Positions 18,309 to 27,391 are shown, counted from the stretch's first letter. The stretch: DNA of 64,000 nucleotides from CBDCXE01 sp965223725 [NCBI: Nitrospinota bacterium] (GCA_965223725.1 CBDCXE010000005.1:310001-374000); one strand, 5' to 3'. Program-made: numbers and translations. The notes: generated by a model from the letters alone, not told the origin.

Positions 18309-19517
18309 TTACCGACCGCCCTCGATAAAATATTCGAACAGGTCGATGGCCCGGTCGAAGGTTTTGTCCGGGTTGTCCAGTATATTCTCGCCAAAACTTT
18401 CGAACCTGCCGGATCCTTCCGCCGGGTATATGGCCACCGGCACCGGGTCGAGGCTGTGGGTCTTGATCTCCAGCGGCGTGGCGTGGTCCGACAATACCAT
18501 GACGCGGAAATCGCCCATCGCTTCCAGACCTTCCACGACCGGGCCCACAACTTTCTTGTCGAAATCGGCGATCGCTTGCAGTTTATATTCCAGCGAGCCG
18601 GCATGCCCCGCCTCGTCCGGCGACTCCACATGGACATACACCAGGTCGACCTCCTTCAGCGCGTCGAGGCAGGCCTGGGCCTTGCCCTTGTAATTGGTAT
18701 CGATCCAGCCGGTTGCGCCTGGCACATCGATCACCCTCATCCCGGCGTTGACAGCGATGCCCCGCATCAGGTCGACCGCGGTTATCATGGCGCCGTTCAG
18801 GTTGCTGCGCTCTTTCAGGGGCGGCATGCTGGGCGCTTTGCCATGGCCCCACAGCCATATGCTGTTGGCCGGTTTTTTGCCGGCGCTTTCACGCTTTTTG
18901 TTTACGCTATGCTGTTTCAGGATCATCTGCGACTCGCCCATGAGCTGGTTCAGAAAATCGGCGCCGTCGCCGCTGGGCATATATTCGCGGATGTTGTCGT
19001 CCGATATATCGTGGGGCGGCGTCAGCTTCATTTTGTCCTGACCTCCTTTCCAGACCATCAGGTGACGATACGATACGCCCGGATGGAACGACACCTCGTC
19101 CGAGCCCAGCTCCCCGTTCAGGCTGTGGATCAGCTCATGGGCTTCGTCGGTCTCTATATGCCCGGCGGAAAAATCGTCCATCAGCACACCGTCGGCTATC
19201 GGTTTCAGCGTTACCAGATTGCAGCGGAACGCCACATCGTCCGGCCCCAGCGCGATGTTCATCGCGGCGGATTCCAGCGGCGAGCGGCCGGTGTAGTACA
19301 GCTTCGGGTCATAGCCCAGTATGCCCATATTGGTCACATCGGAGCCAGGCTCGTAACCTTCCGGAGTGGTATGGACCGCGCCACACAACCCCTTCGCGGC
19401 CAGCCTGTCCATATTGGGGGTGGCCGCCGCCATCAACGGCGTTTTGCCATCGATGTCCGGTATCGGCCTGTCGGGCATGCCGTCACCCAGCAGGATCACA
19501 TATTTAGCTTTTCTCAT
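18309..19517 (-). CDS. apgM: ApgM-family phosphoglycerate mutase-like protein, proposed homoserine kinase
   Basis: 402 aa of the alkaline-phosphatase superfamily. The metal site starts VILLGDGMPDRPI, with the phospho-acceptor region GYEPGSDVTNMGILGYDP and later SPDEAGHAG and LSDHATPL. This is the archaeal-type cofactor-independent phosphoglycerate mutase family. A bacterial subgroup (TIGR02535) lying between hom and lysC is proposed to replace ThrB as homoserine kinase. Here it overlaps hom by 14 bases and precedes lysC by 3, and no thrB is seen in the window, so the homoserine kinase role is favoured. Mutase activity cannot be excluded. Confidence 0.85.
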   Translation of the reverse strand: MRKAKYVILLGDGMPDRPIPDIDGKTPLMAAATPNMDRLAAKGLCGAVHTTPEGYEPGSDVTNMGILGYDPKLYYTGRSPLESAAMNIALGPDDVAFRCNLVTLKPIADGVLMDDFSAGHIETDEAHELIHSLNGELGSDEVSFHPGVSYRHLMVWKGGQDKMKLTPPHDISDDNIREYMPSGDGADFLNQLMGESQMILKQHSVNKKRESAGKKPANSIWLWGHGKAPSMPPLKERSNLNGAMITAVDLMRGIAVNAGMRVIDVPGATGWIDTNYKGKAQACLDALKEVDLVYVHVESPDEAGHAGSLEYKLQAIADFDKKVVGPVVEGLEAMGDFRVMVLSDHATPLEIKTHSLDPVPVAIYPAEGSGRFESFGENILDNPDKTFDRAIDLFEYFIEGGR

Positions 19518-20817
19518 CCCTCGCTATCCTTATCTTCATCGTCGGCTCCGCGCATATATTCATCTCATCGATCGCCCGGAGCGCCTTGTCCATATCCGCT
19601 TCCAGCGCTGTATGGGTCATCAGCACCACGCTGACCGGCTCATTTTCCCTCCGTCCGCGCTGTATCATGGAGCTTATGGAGATGCAGCTTTCCCCCAACG
19701 CGCCAGACAGCCGCGCCAGCACCCCCGGTTTGTCCGGCACGGTGAACCGCAGATAATATTCGCATCGCACCTTGGCTATCGGGCGGACCGGCAGTTTGCG
19801 CCGTGTTCCGGCGGGCGCGCTCATGGGCGCTGATTTGCCCGCGCTGCCATGGACGATTTTTTTGGAGATATCAATAACATCACCCATAATGGCGGATGCC
19901 GTGGGGCCGCCGCCCGCGCCAGGGCCCACCAGCATGTTGATACCGGACGATTCACCGAACAGCTCCACCGCGTTGAAGGCGCCGTTGACGTTCGCTATCG
20001 GGCTGTCCGACGGGATCATGGCGGGATGCACACGCACATCCACCGATTCGGCGTTGCGTTCCGCCACCGCCAGCAGCTTTATTCTGAAGCCAAATTCCCG
20101 CGCCATCTCTATATCCATCGGGGTGATGGCGGTTATCCCTTCGGTGTATACATCGTTAAACTCCACAGCGGTCTTGAACCCCACCGTCGCCAGTATGGCG
20201 ATTTTGTGGGCGGAGTCGATACCTTCCACATCAAATGTCGGATCCACCTCCGCATAGCCGAGCGCTTGAGCGTCTTTCAATATTTCATCAAACGGTTTAC
20301 CCTCATCGGTCATGCGGGACAATATATAGTTGCCGGTGCCGTTGACGATTCCCTGGATAAGCTCTATCCGGTCCCCCGCGAACGCTTCGCGGACCGAGCG
20401 GATGACCGGTATGGCGCCCGCCACCGCCGCCTCGAATCCCAGCTCGACCCGGTCCTGCTCCACCGCGTTGTAAACCTCTTCACCGCGTAATGCGAGAAGA
20501 TGCTTGTTGGCTGTGACCAGGTGCTTGCCATTGTGCGCCGCTTTCAGCAGAAGCGCCAGCGCGTTATCCTCGCCTCCCATAACCTCTACTACAATATCCA
20601 CATCGGGGGAGGTGACAACCTCGAACGGGTCGTCCGTCATCAATTTCGGATCGATGGCAACGGCGCGTTTCTTGTTCAGGTCGCGTACGGCCACTTTGGT
20701 GATCTCCAACCGAATGCCGGTCCGGTCCGCCAGTTCGTCGCCCCGGTTATCCAGTATATGCGCAACACCGGCGCCCACCGTACCAAATCCGATTAATCCC
20801 AGCCGTATCGATTTCAT
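19504..20817 (-). CDS. hom: Homoserine dehydrogenase
   Basis: 437 aa. It reduces aspartate semialdehyde to homoserine. The Rossmann start LGLIGFGTVGAGVAHIL binds NAD(P)H, the catalytic region includes VNGTGNYILSRM and the substrate-binding AQALGYAEVDPTFDVEGID with the conserved Lys of SAHKIA, and the last 80 residues are an ACT domain (YYLRFTVPDKPGVLARLSGAL) for feedback. This is the standard monofunctional layout. Only one base separates its start from the end of alaC. Its 3' end overlaps apgM by 14 bases. Confidence 0.97.
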   Translation of the reverse strand: MKSIRLGLIGFGTVGAGVAHILDNRGDELADRTGIRLEITKVAVRDLNKKRAVAIDPKLMTDDPFEVVTSPDVDIVVEVMGGEDNALALLLKAAHNGKHLVTANKHLLALRGEEVYNAVEQDRVELGFEAAVAGAIPVIRSVREAFAGDRIELIQGIVNGTGNYILSRMTDEGKPFDEILKDAQALGYAEVDPTFDVEGIDSAHKIAILATVGFKTAVEFNDVYTEGITAITPMDIEMAREFGFRIKLLAVAERNAESVDVRVHPAMIPSDSPIANVNGAFNAVELFGESSGINMLVGPGAGGGPTASAIMGDVIDISKKIVHGSAGKSAPMSAPAGTRRKLPVRPIAKVRCEYYLRFTVPDKPGVLARLSGALGESCISISSMIQRGRRENEPVSVVLMTHTALEADMDKALRAIDEMNICAEPTMKIRIARDEKS

Positions 20818-20818
20818 T

Positions 20819-22006
20819 TTATGCCTTCAGCGCCTCTTTTATACCGCGCACAGCCTGTCGGGTGCGATGATCGTTTTCCACCAGCGCGAACCGTACATAC
20901 TGGTCGCCACCATCGCCAAACCCGATACCGGGTGATACAGCCACCTTCGCTTTGGCCAGAAGCATTTTTGAAAATTCCATCGATCCCATATGGGCAAACT
21001 GTTCTGGTATTTTTGCCCAAACAAACATGGTCGCCTTCGGTTTTTCTATTTCCCATCCAACCCGGTTCAATCCGTCACACAAGGTGTCTCTGCGGGATTG
21101 ATACAGCAATCGTGTATCCTCGACGCACTCTTGCGGCCCGTTGAGCGCAATGATGCTGGCGATCTGTATCGGTTGGAACATTCCGTAATCGAGATAACCT
21201 TTAATGCGTTGCAATGCGTAAACAATCTCTGGATTGCCGACACAAAACCCAACGCGCCAACCGGGCATATTGTAGGTTTTCGATAAAGTTGAAACCTCGA
21301 CAGCCACATCTTTGCCACCCGGCGCCTGCAGTATCGAAGGCGCCTGATATCCGTCGAACACAATCTCCGCATACGCCAGGTCGTGCACTACGATTATGTT
21401 GTGTTCCTTGGCGAACGCAACGACCTTCTCGAAGAAATCGAGGTTGACACATATTGTGGTCGGGTTATGTGGAAAATTAAGCATCATCACCTGCGGCCTC
21501 GGCCATGTCCGTTCAAAAGCGTGGGTCAGGTTATCGAAAAAATCAGCGTCGTTTGTCAGCGGCACATTTATCACGTCACCATTGGCTAACACCACAGCGT
21601 ATGTGTGGATAGGGTAAGTGGGTGATGGCACAAGCACCGAATCGCCCGGACTGGTGATGGCCAGCATCAAATGGCTGATGCCCTCTTTGGAGCCGATGGT
21701 CACTATCGCTTCAGACTCTGGGTCGAGATCAACATTGAATTTCCGGTCGTACCAATCGCATATAGCGTGACGCAGTTTTGTTATACCCCGGGAGGCGGAA
21801 TAGCGATGGTTGTGTGGCTTACGCGCCGCATCCACCAGCTTTTCAACGATATGGTCTGGTGTAGGCATATCCGGGTTGCCCATGCCAAAGTCTATTATAT
21901 CTTCACCAGCGCGCCGGGCCTGCATGCTCAGACCTGTGACCTCGGCCAACATATACGGTGGCAATCGCTCTATCCTGGCAAACTTTCGTCTTGTTTTTTC
22001 CGTCAT
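20819..22006 (-). CDS. alaC: Alanine transaminase-like PLP aminotransferase
   Basis: 395 aa from the ATG at 22006; a TTG four codons earlier lacks a better ribosome site. Class I/II aminotransferase with the PLP lysine in [13 protein letters not shown] (about residue 243), NPTT, and [13 protein letters not shown]. Long stretches are close to E. coli AlaC ([46 protein letters not shown]), which makes alanine from pyruvate and glutamate. It heads the alaC-hom-apgM-lysC-cimA run, so a role in aspartate-family transamination is also possible. A 140-base AT-rich gap before it probably holds a promoter. Confidence 0.9.
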   Translation of the reverse strand: MTEKTRRKFARIERLPPYMLAEVTGLSMQARRAGEDIIDFGMGNPDMPTPDHIVEKLVDAARKPHNHRYSASRGITKLRHAICDWYDRKFNVDLDPESEAIVTIGSKEGISHLMLAITSPGDSVLVPSPTYPIHTYAVVLANGDVINVPLTNDADFFDNLTHAFERTWPRPQVMMLNFPHNPTTICVNLDFFEKVVAFAKEHNIIVVHDLAYAEIVFDGYQAPSILQAPGGKDVAVEVSTLSKTYNMPGWRVGFCVGNPEIVYALQRIKGYLDYGMFQPIQIASIIALNGPQECVEDTRLLYQSRRDTLCDGLNRVGWEIEKPKATMFVWAKIPEQFAHMGSMEFSKMLLAKAKVAVSPGIGFGDGGDQYVRFALVENDHRTRQAVRGIKEALKA

Positions 22007-22146
22007 ATAATAACTCAACTAAAACATATTATTTTACAACATTTTAACTATATTTATTGGATTAAATAAGTAAACAGGCTCCGTAGCTGGATTGGGCTCT
22101 TGCCCAGGCCGTATCAGCAGGAGAGGAAACGCAGGGCAGATGCAGG

Positions 22147-22950
22147 TTACCTCAACCCTAGGACATCCTGCATATCATAAATTCCGTTCGGCTTGTCGAC
22201 GATCCATTTGGCGGCGCGCACGGCGCCTGTGGCAAAATTGTCTCTGGATCCTGCGCGATGGGTTAGCTCCACCCGCTCCCCTGTCCCAGCAAAGATCACC
22301 GTATGCTCACCCACCACATCGCCGCCGCGCAAGGTCATCACACCGATTTCGTTTTTCGGTCTGGCGCCCACCTGTCCATGCCGACCGTAAGAGCCGACTT
22401 TACCCAGGTTGCGGCCCAGCTCGTCCGCCACAATATCGGCCAGGCGCGCCGCAGTGCCAGAGGGGGCGTCTACTTTTTGGTTGTGGTGCATCTCCACGAT
22501 TTCCACATCGTAATCATCGGATAATATAGAGGCAGCTTCCTTCACCAGCTTGAACAACGCATTAACCCCGACGCTCATGTTTGGCGCTATAACAGCTTTG
22601 GCGCTGTTGGCCATACCGTCGAACGTCACCCAATGCTCTTCGTTGAAGCCAGTGGTGCCGATTACGATAGCCTTGCCCGCCTCGGTGGCCATCAGAAAAT
22701 GCTCCAGCGAAGCGGTGGGAACAGAAAAGTCGATGACAACATCGCCGTCAGAAATTATGTCCTGCAACTGTGGAGAGATCGGGACGCCCTTGCTGGCGAT
22801 ACCCGCCACCTGGCCCGCGTCCTGGCCGATGAACGGGCCATCCGGCAGATCGGTGGCGCCTGTTAGCTCTATCCCTTCCGTCGCTTCGATAACATTGATT
22901 ATCCGTCGGCCCATCCGGCCGGCGCTTCCGGTCACGATCGCTTTTATCAT
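22147..22950 (-). CDS. dapB: 4-hydroxy-tetrahydrodipicolinate reductase
   Basis: 267 aa, the usual length. It reduces hydroxy-tetrahydrodipicolinate with NAD(P)H on the way to diaminopimelate and lysine. The nucleotide-binding VTGSAGRMGRRI is at residues 7-16, DFSVPTA and VIGTTGF follow, and the catalytic EMHHNQKVDAPSGTA block holds His155, His156 and Lys159. It is the last gene of lysA-dapF-dapA-dapB, one base after dapA. Confidence 0.97.
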   Translation of the reverse strand: MIKAIVTGSAGRMGRRIINVIEATEGIELTGATDLPDGPFIGQDAGQVAGIASKGVPISPQLQDIISDGDVVIDFSVPTASLEHFLMATEAGKAIVIGTTGFNEEHWVTFDGMANSAKAVIAPNMSVGVNALFKLVKEAASILSDDYDVEIVEMHHNQKVDAPSGTAARLADIVADELGRNLGKVGSYGRHGQVGARPKNEIGVMTLRGGDVVGEHTVIFAGTGERVELTHRAGSRDNFATGAVRAAKWIVDKPNGIYDMQDVLGLR

Positions 22951-22951
22951 G

Positions 22952-23824
22952 TCAGGTCAACCCCATCTTCTGCATGGCGAATATCAGCTTCTCCCTGTTC
23001 ATCTGCGCCATGGCGCACAGCGGCAGACGAAACTCCTCGTTGATCCTGTCCAGCAACGCCACAGCGGTCTTGACTGGGATCGGGTTGGTCTCCAGAAACA
23101 GGGCGTTGGTCAGCGCGCGGGTTTCGTAATGCAAGGCCCTGGCCTGCTCCATGTCGCCCGACTCCGCCGAGTTGACCATCGCAGCGACTTTATCCGGCAC
23201 AACATTGGCCGTGACCGATATCACACCTTTGGCGCCGATCGATAACATTGGCAAAGTGAGAAAATCATCACCAGACAAAACGATGAAATCAGGACCGCAT
23301 AGCGCAATGGTGTCCGCCGTTTTAGCCAGGTCGCCGCCGGCCTCCTTTACACCAGCTATATTTTTATGCTCCGCCAGACGCGCCATGGTGGAGGGCGCCA
23401 CCACCGACGCCGTGCGGCCCGGCACGTTGTATATGAACTGCGGGATGTCCACCGCGTCCGCCACCGCCGAATAATGCAGATAGAGCCCCTCCTGAGTCGG
23501 CTTATTATAATATGGGCTGACCAGCAAAGCCGCATCGGCGCCGGCATTGGCCGCCTGTTTTGTCAGCTCTATCGCCTCGGTAGTAGAGTTGGAGCCGGTG
23601 CCCGCAATGACCGGCACACGTTTGTTGACCACCTCGATACAGTGTTCGATGACGATGCTATGCTCTTCATGGGACAGCGTTGCAGACTCACCCGTGGTGC
23701 CGCACGGCACAATCCCGTTGGTTCCCTGGTCAATATGCCAGTTTATTAAATCTGTATACGCAGCCTCGTCGAACACCCCATCCTTAAAGGGGGTGACGAT
23801 GGCGACTATTGATCCTGAGAACAT
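22952..23824 (-). CDS. dapA: 4-hydroxy-tetrahydrodipicolinate synthase
   Basis: 290 aa starting MFSGSIVAIVTPF, preferred over an ATG five codons upstream because GGAG precedes it at suitable distance and the family starts there. It condenses pyruvate with aspartate semialdehyde. Motifs are CGTTGESATLSHEEH, SPYYNKPTQEGLY with the proton-relay region, Tyr in IYNVPGRT, and the Schiff-base Lys in IAGVKEAGGD (residue about 160). It lies between dapF and dapB in the lysine operon. Confidence 0.97.
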   Translation of the reverse strand: MFSGSIVAIVTPFKDGVFDEAAYTDLINWHIDQGTNGIVPCGTTGESATLSHEEHSIVIEHCIEVVNKRVPVIAGTGSNSTTEAIELTKQAANAGADAALLVSPYYNKPTQEGLYLHYSAVADAVDIPQFIYNVPGRTASVVAPSTMARLAEHKNIAGVKEAGGDLAKTADTIALCGPDFIVLSGDDFLTLPMLSIGAKGVISVTANVVPDKVAAMVNSAESGDMEQARALHYETRALTNALFLETNPIPVKTAVALLDRINEEFRLPLCAMAQMNREKLIFAMQKMGLT

Positions 23825-23846
23825 TAATGATCGCTCCATAGAAAAT

Positions 23847-24680
23847 TTAAATATACATTATACCGCTGAAAACCTCCTCCGCCGGCCCGGTCATCAAAAC
23901 CGGTCCCGATTTGGTCCAATCGATCGCCAACGCGCCGCCGGGCAGCTCCACGGTCACTTTGCGGCCGGTCCTTTCGTTCAGGTGTGCCGCGACCGCCGCC
24001 GCGCAGGCGCCGGTGCCGCAAGCCAACGTCGCGCCGGAGCCCCGCTCCCACACACGCACCTTAATCCGGCTTTTGTTTATAACCTGCACAAACTCCACAT
24101 TGGTCCGGTTTGGAAATGCCTTATGGGTTTCCAGCGCACGGCCTTCACGTTCAAGGTCGATGGTATCTACATCATCGGTAAAGATAACACAATGCGGATT
24201 GCCCATGGAGACCGCTGTTATATTATACTTATTTTTGCCGACGCTTATCCGCCGGTCGATAACTTCCCCCGTGAATGTTGTGGGTATATCGGCGCCATCC
24301 AGGTATGGGGGCCCCATATCGACCTCCACCATATCCTTGCCCGCGATTTTGGGCCGTATTATCCCGCCCATGGTTTCCACGCTTAACCGCTTGGTCTTGC
24401 GGATGATCTTCTCCTTGCGATCCCACAAATACTTTGCGAAGCATCGTATGCCGTTACCGCACATCTCCACCTCGGAGCCGTCGGCGTTGAAGATCTGCAT
24501 CCGGTAATCGGCCTTCTTCGATGGAAGTATCACGATGATCTGGTCGCACCCGACACCGAAATGCCGGTCGCAAATCAGCTCCGCCTTTTTCGCAAGGTTG
24601 GTGATGCGCTTCCGCCGGCAATCCAGCATCACGAAATCGTTGCCGATCCCATGCATTTTTGTAAAGTCTACCTTTGCCAT
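23847..24680 (-). CDS. dapF: Diaminopimelate epimerase
   Basis: 277 aa. It converts LL- to meso-diaminopimelate, needed for peptidoglycan and lysine. Both catalytic cysteines are present: Cys74 in VEMCGNGIRC and Cys221 in LACGTGACAAAV. The N-terminal KMHGIGNDFVMLD and the internal VSMGNPHCVIF are family signatures. It is 6 bases after lysA and about 22 bases before the dapA start, in one operon. Confidence 0.97.
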   Translation of the reverse strand: MAKVDFTKMHGIGNDFVMLDCRRKRITNLAKKAELICDRHFGVGCDQIIVILPSKKADYRMQIFNADGSEVEMCGNGIRCFAKYLWDRKEKIIRKTKRLSVETMGGIIRPKIAGKDMVEVDMGPPYLDGADIPTTFTGEVIDRRISVGKNKYNITAVSMGNPHCVIFTDDVDTIDLEREGRALETHKAFPNRTNVEFVQVINKSRIKVRVWERGSGATLACGTGACAAAVAAHLNERTGRKVTVELPGGALAIDWTKSGPVLMTGPAEEVFSGIMYI

Positions 24681-24686
24681 ATACGA

Positions 24687-25949
24687 TTACTCCAGATAAT
24701 CGGGCACGCTCTCACCACGCACCAGGTCGTCATAGGTCTCCCGCTCGCGGATAACGTCGAACCTATCGCCGTTAACCAACACCTCCGCCACCCTGGGCCG
24801 GGAGTTGTAGTTGGACGACATGCTGAACCCATAGGCCCCCGCGCTCATCACCGCCATCAGCTCGCCCTGCTTGAACTCCGGCAGCACACGATCCTTTGCC
24901 AGGAAATCGCCCGACTCGCAGATCGGCCCCACCACATCGGCGGAGACTTTGTCCCGCTTTGCCGTATCTTCGTTCACCGGCACAATATGCTGATAGCTGC
25001 CATACAGGCTCGGCCTCGCCAGATCGTTCATCGCCGCGTCCGCAATTATAAAGGTTTTATCATCGTTCAGCTTGGAGTAAAGGACCCTGGTGACCAGCGC
25101 GCCCGCATTGCCGGCGATCACTCGGCCCGGCTCGAATATGACGATGCACCCGCTCTCTTCCAGGATCGGCGCGATGTTCTCCGCCAGCTCCGTGGGGTGG
25201 GGCGGCGCTTCATCCTTATAGGTGATGCCCAGCCCGCCGCCGATATCTATATAACGTATGTCTATTCCTTCATCCCGGAGACGACGCACCAGATCGACGG
25301 TCTTCTCCAGCGCGTCCGCAAAGGGGGAAACCAGGGTGATCTGCGAGCCGATATGCTTATGGACGCCGACCACCTCTATGTTCTCCAGCGCCGCAGCCTG
25401 ACGATACTCCTCCAACACCGAGTCATAGCTGATACCAAACTTGTTCTGCTTCAGGCCGGTGGAGATGTATGGATGGGTCTGCGGGTCCACATCCGGGTTC
25501 ACCCGGAGCGCGATGGGCGCCTTGACACCCAGCTCCGCCGCCACCGAATCGATGGCCAGCAGCTCCTGCGACGACTCCACATTGAACATCAGGATGCCGG
25601 CTTTCAGCGCCTGGCGTATCTCATCTCTGGTTTTACCGACGCCGGCAAAGACAATCTTGTCTGTCGGCACACCCGCCTTCAAAGCCCGATAAAGCTCTCC
25701 ACCGGAGACAATATCGGCGCCGCCGCCCGCCTTGGCGAAAAGCTTTAATACTGCCAGGTTGGAGTTGGCCTTGACGGCGAAACAGACGATATGCGGCACG
25801 CTGTGAAAAGCGTTGTTAAACACCGTGAAATGCCGCAGCAGCGTTGCGTGGCTGTAGCAATAGAAAGGTGTTCCCACTTTTTCAGCGATTTCCGAAAGGG
25901 GCACATCTTCGCAATGGTACTGGCCGTTTTTATATTCAAAATGATTCAT
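24687..25949 (-). CDS. lysA: Diaminopimelate decarboxylase
   Basis: 420 aa, PLP enzyme of the alanine-racemase fold. It decarboxylates meso-diaminopimelate to lysine. The PLP lysine is Lys60 in CFAVKANSNLAVLK; HKHIGSQI, IGGGLGITY, FEPGRVIAGNAGAL, CESGDFLAKDR and the C-terminal GAYGFSMSSNYNSRPR are all in place. It is the first intact gene of the lysine operon; an AGGA site lies about 11 bases upstream. Its ATG overlaps the TGA of a short upstream frame truncated by the IS element. Confidence 0.97.
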   Translation of the reverse strand: MNHFEYKNGQYHCEDVPLSEIAEKVGTPFYCYSHATLLRHFTVFNNAFHSVPHIVCFAVKANSNLAVLKLFAKAGGGADIVSGGELYRALKAGVPTDKIVFAGVGKTRDEIRQALKAGILMFNVESSQELLAIDSVAAELGVKAPIALRVNPDVDPQTHPYISTGLKQNKFGISYDSVLEEYRQAAALENIEVVGVHKHIGSQITLVSPFADALEKTVDLVRRLRDEGIDIRYIDIGGGLGITYKDEAPPHPTELAENIAPILEESGCIVIFEPGRVIAGNAGALVTRVLYSKLNDDKTFIIADAAMNDLARPSLYGSYQHIVPVNEDTAKRDKVSADVVGPICESGDFLAKDRVLPEFKQGELMAVMSAGAYGFSMSSNYNSRPRVAEVLVNGDRFDVIRERETYDDLVRGESVPDYLE

Positions 25950-26161
25950 TTAATTAACTTTCCTGTCTTTTCGTAAACATAATGAAAATGAATGATACAT
26001 GATGATCGACCAGTGGCGCCAATGTCAATTCTAATTGCGTCATGATGGAGCCAGACATCGGCCATGCCAACGCAGTGGCCCTGTCGGGATGAGCGGGTAT
26101 GCAGTTCTGTTTGCATATCAACCTTGACCGGCCCGTCGTCAATGTCAGGTCGCAGGTCACG
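25946..26161 (-). pseudogene. Possible 3' remnant of a gene upstream of lysA, cut by the IS element
   Basis: An open minus-strand frame runs from the IS end (26161) to a TGA that overlaps the lysA ATG as ATGA, the arrangement of translationally coupled genes. About 70 codons remain (ending HYVYEKTGKLIK). The sequence was not recognised as any known family, and the alternative frame is also open over part of it, so it may be only intergenic DNA. If real, the IS insertion removed the 5' part and perhaps the operon promoter. Confidence 0.25.
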
Positions 26162-26185
26162 TGACCACTTCCCATTTTTTGGTCC
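26162..26185. repeat. Left terminal inverted repeat of the IS element
   Basis: The sequence starts TGACCACTTCCC and matches the other end inward with about 17 of 24 positions. It lies just beyond the 3' end of orfB. Confidence 0.8.
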
Positions 26186-26189
26186 GGCA

Positions 26190-27020
26190 TTATGCGACTT
26201 TTCGGGCTTCAATGGCTGGCTGTTTTTCCGTGGCAGCCAACGCAAATTCTTTCGGCGTTTTATTACCTAATGCCGAGTGCGGGCGAAATTCATTATAATC
26301 TTTTCGCCACGTCTCGATCTTACTCCTGGCATCCTCCATTGACAAGAACCAATGTGTGTTCAAACATTCATCCCGAAAACTTCCGTTGAATGACTCTATG
26401 AAAGCGTTATCCGTGGGCTTGCCGGGCCTCGAAAAATCCAACTCTACCTTCCGCTCATACGCCCACTTGTCCAACGCCTTCGAAATAAACTCTGGACCGT
26501 TATCCACCCGAATACTTTTAGGCGCGCTACGTATATAAACAAGCTGCGTCAAAAATGATGAAACCATCTCACCGGTAACCTTCTTGTCAACCAACATCCC
26601 AAGGCTCTCCCGACTAAAATTATCGACTATCGTCAAAGCCCGAAACCGGCGGCCATCAAACAGAGCGTCGGTCACGAAATCCATGCTCCAGCTCTCATTA
26701 AGCTCGGTCGCCACTTCACGGGCTCCGCGACTCCTGGCCGACACGTGACGCTTCGGGCGCCGCATGCGCAAGCCAAGCCCTTCAAGGCGGTACAAACGCA
26801 ACACACGTTTGTGGTTCACCTTCCAACCTTCCCGACGAAGCAGGGTATATATTCGCTGGTAACCGTATCGAGGACGGTCTGCCGCCAACTGACAAATACG
26901 AGCTCGTAACACGGCCTGGTCAGGAGCAACCGATTGGTACCGGATCGTCGAGCGAGCAAACTCAAACGCTTTGCATATATGGCGTTCGGGCGCTCGATAC
27001 GTATCCTTCATCTCCTGCAC
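26190..27020 (-). CDS. IS3-family transposase OrfB (DDE integrase domain)
   Basis: 276 aa as a separate GTG-start frame, but in this family it is normally made as an OrfAB fusion by -1 frameshifting. The N-terminal HTH-like part (RPRYGYQRIYTLLRREGWKVNHKRV) precedes an rve integrase core with the DDE triad: Asp in WSMDFVTD, Asp in RVDNGPEF and Glu in AFIESFNGSFRDE. The C-terminal YNEFRPHSALGNKTPKEFA is typical of the IS407 group. Its frame continues upstream through the slippery site into the end of orfA. Confidence 0.92.
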   Translation of the reverse strand: MQEMKDTYRAPERHICKAFEFARSTIRYQSVAPDQAVLRARICQLAADRPRYGYQRIYTLLRREGWKVNHKRVLRLYRLEGLGLRMRRPKRHVSARSRGAREVATELNESWSMDFVTDALFDGRRFRALTIVDNFSRESLGMLVDKKVTGEMVSSFLTQLVYIRSAPKSIRVDNGPEFISKALDKWAYERKVELDFSRPGKPTDNAFIESFNGSFRDECLNTHWFLSMEDARSKIETWRKDYNEFRPHSALGNKTPKEFALAATEKQPAIEARKVA

Positions 27021-27043
27021 CAGTTGACGCTGCTGACCAGGCC

Positions 27044-27310
27044 TTAAAACTTTTTTCTGAGAGCATCCTGCAGCATCGACTTGTCGAGCGACAGATCCGC
27101 CACCAGCTTCTTCAGGCGGCCATTCTCTTCTTCAAGCTGGCGGAGCCTGCGAACTTCAGCTGGGCCGAGACCGGCATAGATCTTCTTCCAGCGATAAAAC
27201 GTCTGCTCGCAGATACCCATCTTACGAACCACCTCGGCCACAGGTGTCCCCGTCTCGGCCTGTTGCAAGGCGAAAGCTATCTGCTGGTCGGTGAACTTCG
27301 ACTTCCTCAT
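27044..27310 (-). CDS. IS3-family transposase OrfA (helix-turn-helix)
   Basis: 88 aa. The MRKSKFTDQQIAFALQQAE start, the VAEVVRKMGICEQTFYRWKKIYAG helix-turn-helix and a leucine-zipper-like tail (RRLRQLEEENGRLKKLVADL) are typical of IS407-type OrfA. It binds the IS ends, and with OrfB makes the active transposase. The stop lies just after an A6G slippery run. Confidence 0.92.
   Translation of the reverse strand: MRKSKFTDQQIAFALQQAETGTPVAEVVRKMGICEQTFYRWKKIYAGLGPAEVRRLRQLEEENGRLKKLVADLSLDKSMLQDALRKKF
27050..27056 (-). promoter_or_regulatory. A6G slippery site for -1 programmed frameshifting
   Basis: On the minus strand the orfA codons AGA AAA AAG give the canonical heptamer A AAA AAG two codons before the orfA stop. 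A -1 slip would continue as VLRPGQQRQLVQEMKDTY directly into OrfB. This is the standard way the IS3 family makes OrfAB. Confidence 0.8.
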
Positions 27311-27366
27311 CAGTAAATCTCCACTTTGTTACAAGGTTAATTTAACCGATTACTCGCATTATCAAT

Positions 27367-27391
27367 GGATCAATTTAAAGGGAAGAGGTCA
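27367..27391. repeat. Right terminal inverted repeat of the IS element
   Basis: Reading inward from 27391, the sequence begins TGACCTCTTCCC and pairs with the left end. It lies upstream of orfA. Confidence 0.8.

Larger units (their letters stand above)
26162..27391 (-). mobile_element. IS3-family insertion sequence, IS407-like, apparently complete
   Basis: 1230 bp. Terminal inverted repeats are visible: reading inward, TGACCACTTCCCATTTTTT at the left and TGACCTCTTCCCTTTAAA at the right. It carries orfA and orfB on the minus strand with a frameshift site between them, and all catalytic residues are intact, so it may still move. Flanking bases (left CACG, right ATAA) do not match as the 4-bp target duplication expected for this group, which suggests a rearrangement after insertion. 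It marks the left border of the phage-derived cassette. Confidence 0.88.

Noticed and set aside
17982-19634. Long plus-strand open frame (550 codons) opposite lysC, apgM and hom
   Set aside because: It is the antisense of three well-supported genes. The composition is rich in Arg, His and Gly with no domain pattern; such shadows are common opposite G+C-rich codons.
25954-26190. Second minus-strand frame (78 codons) in the gap upstream of lysA
   Set aside because: It competes with the ATGA-coupled frame, has no start signal and crosses the IS end.
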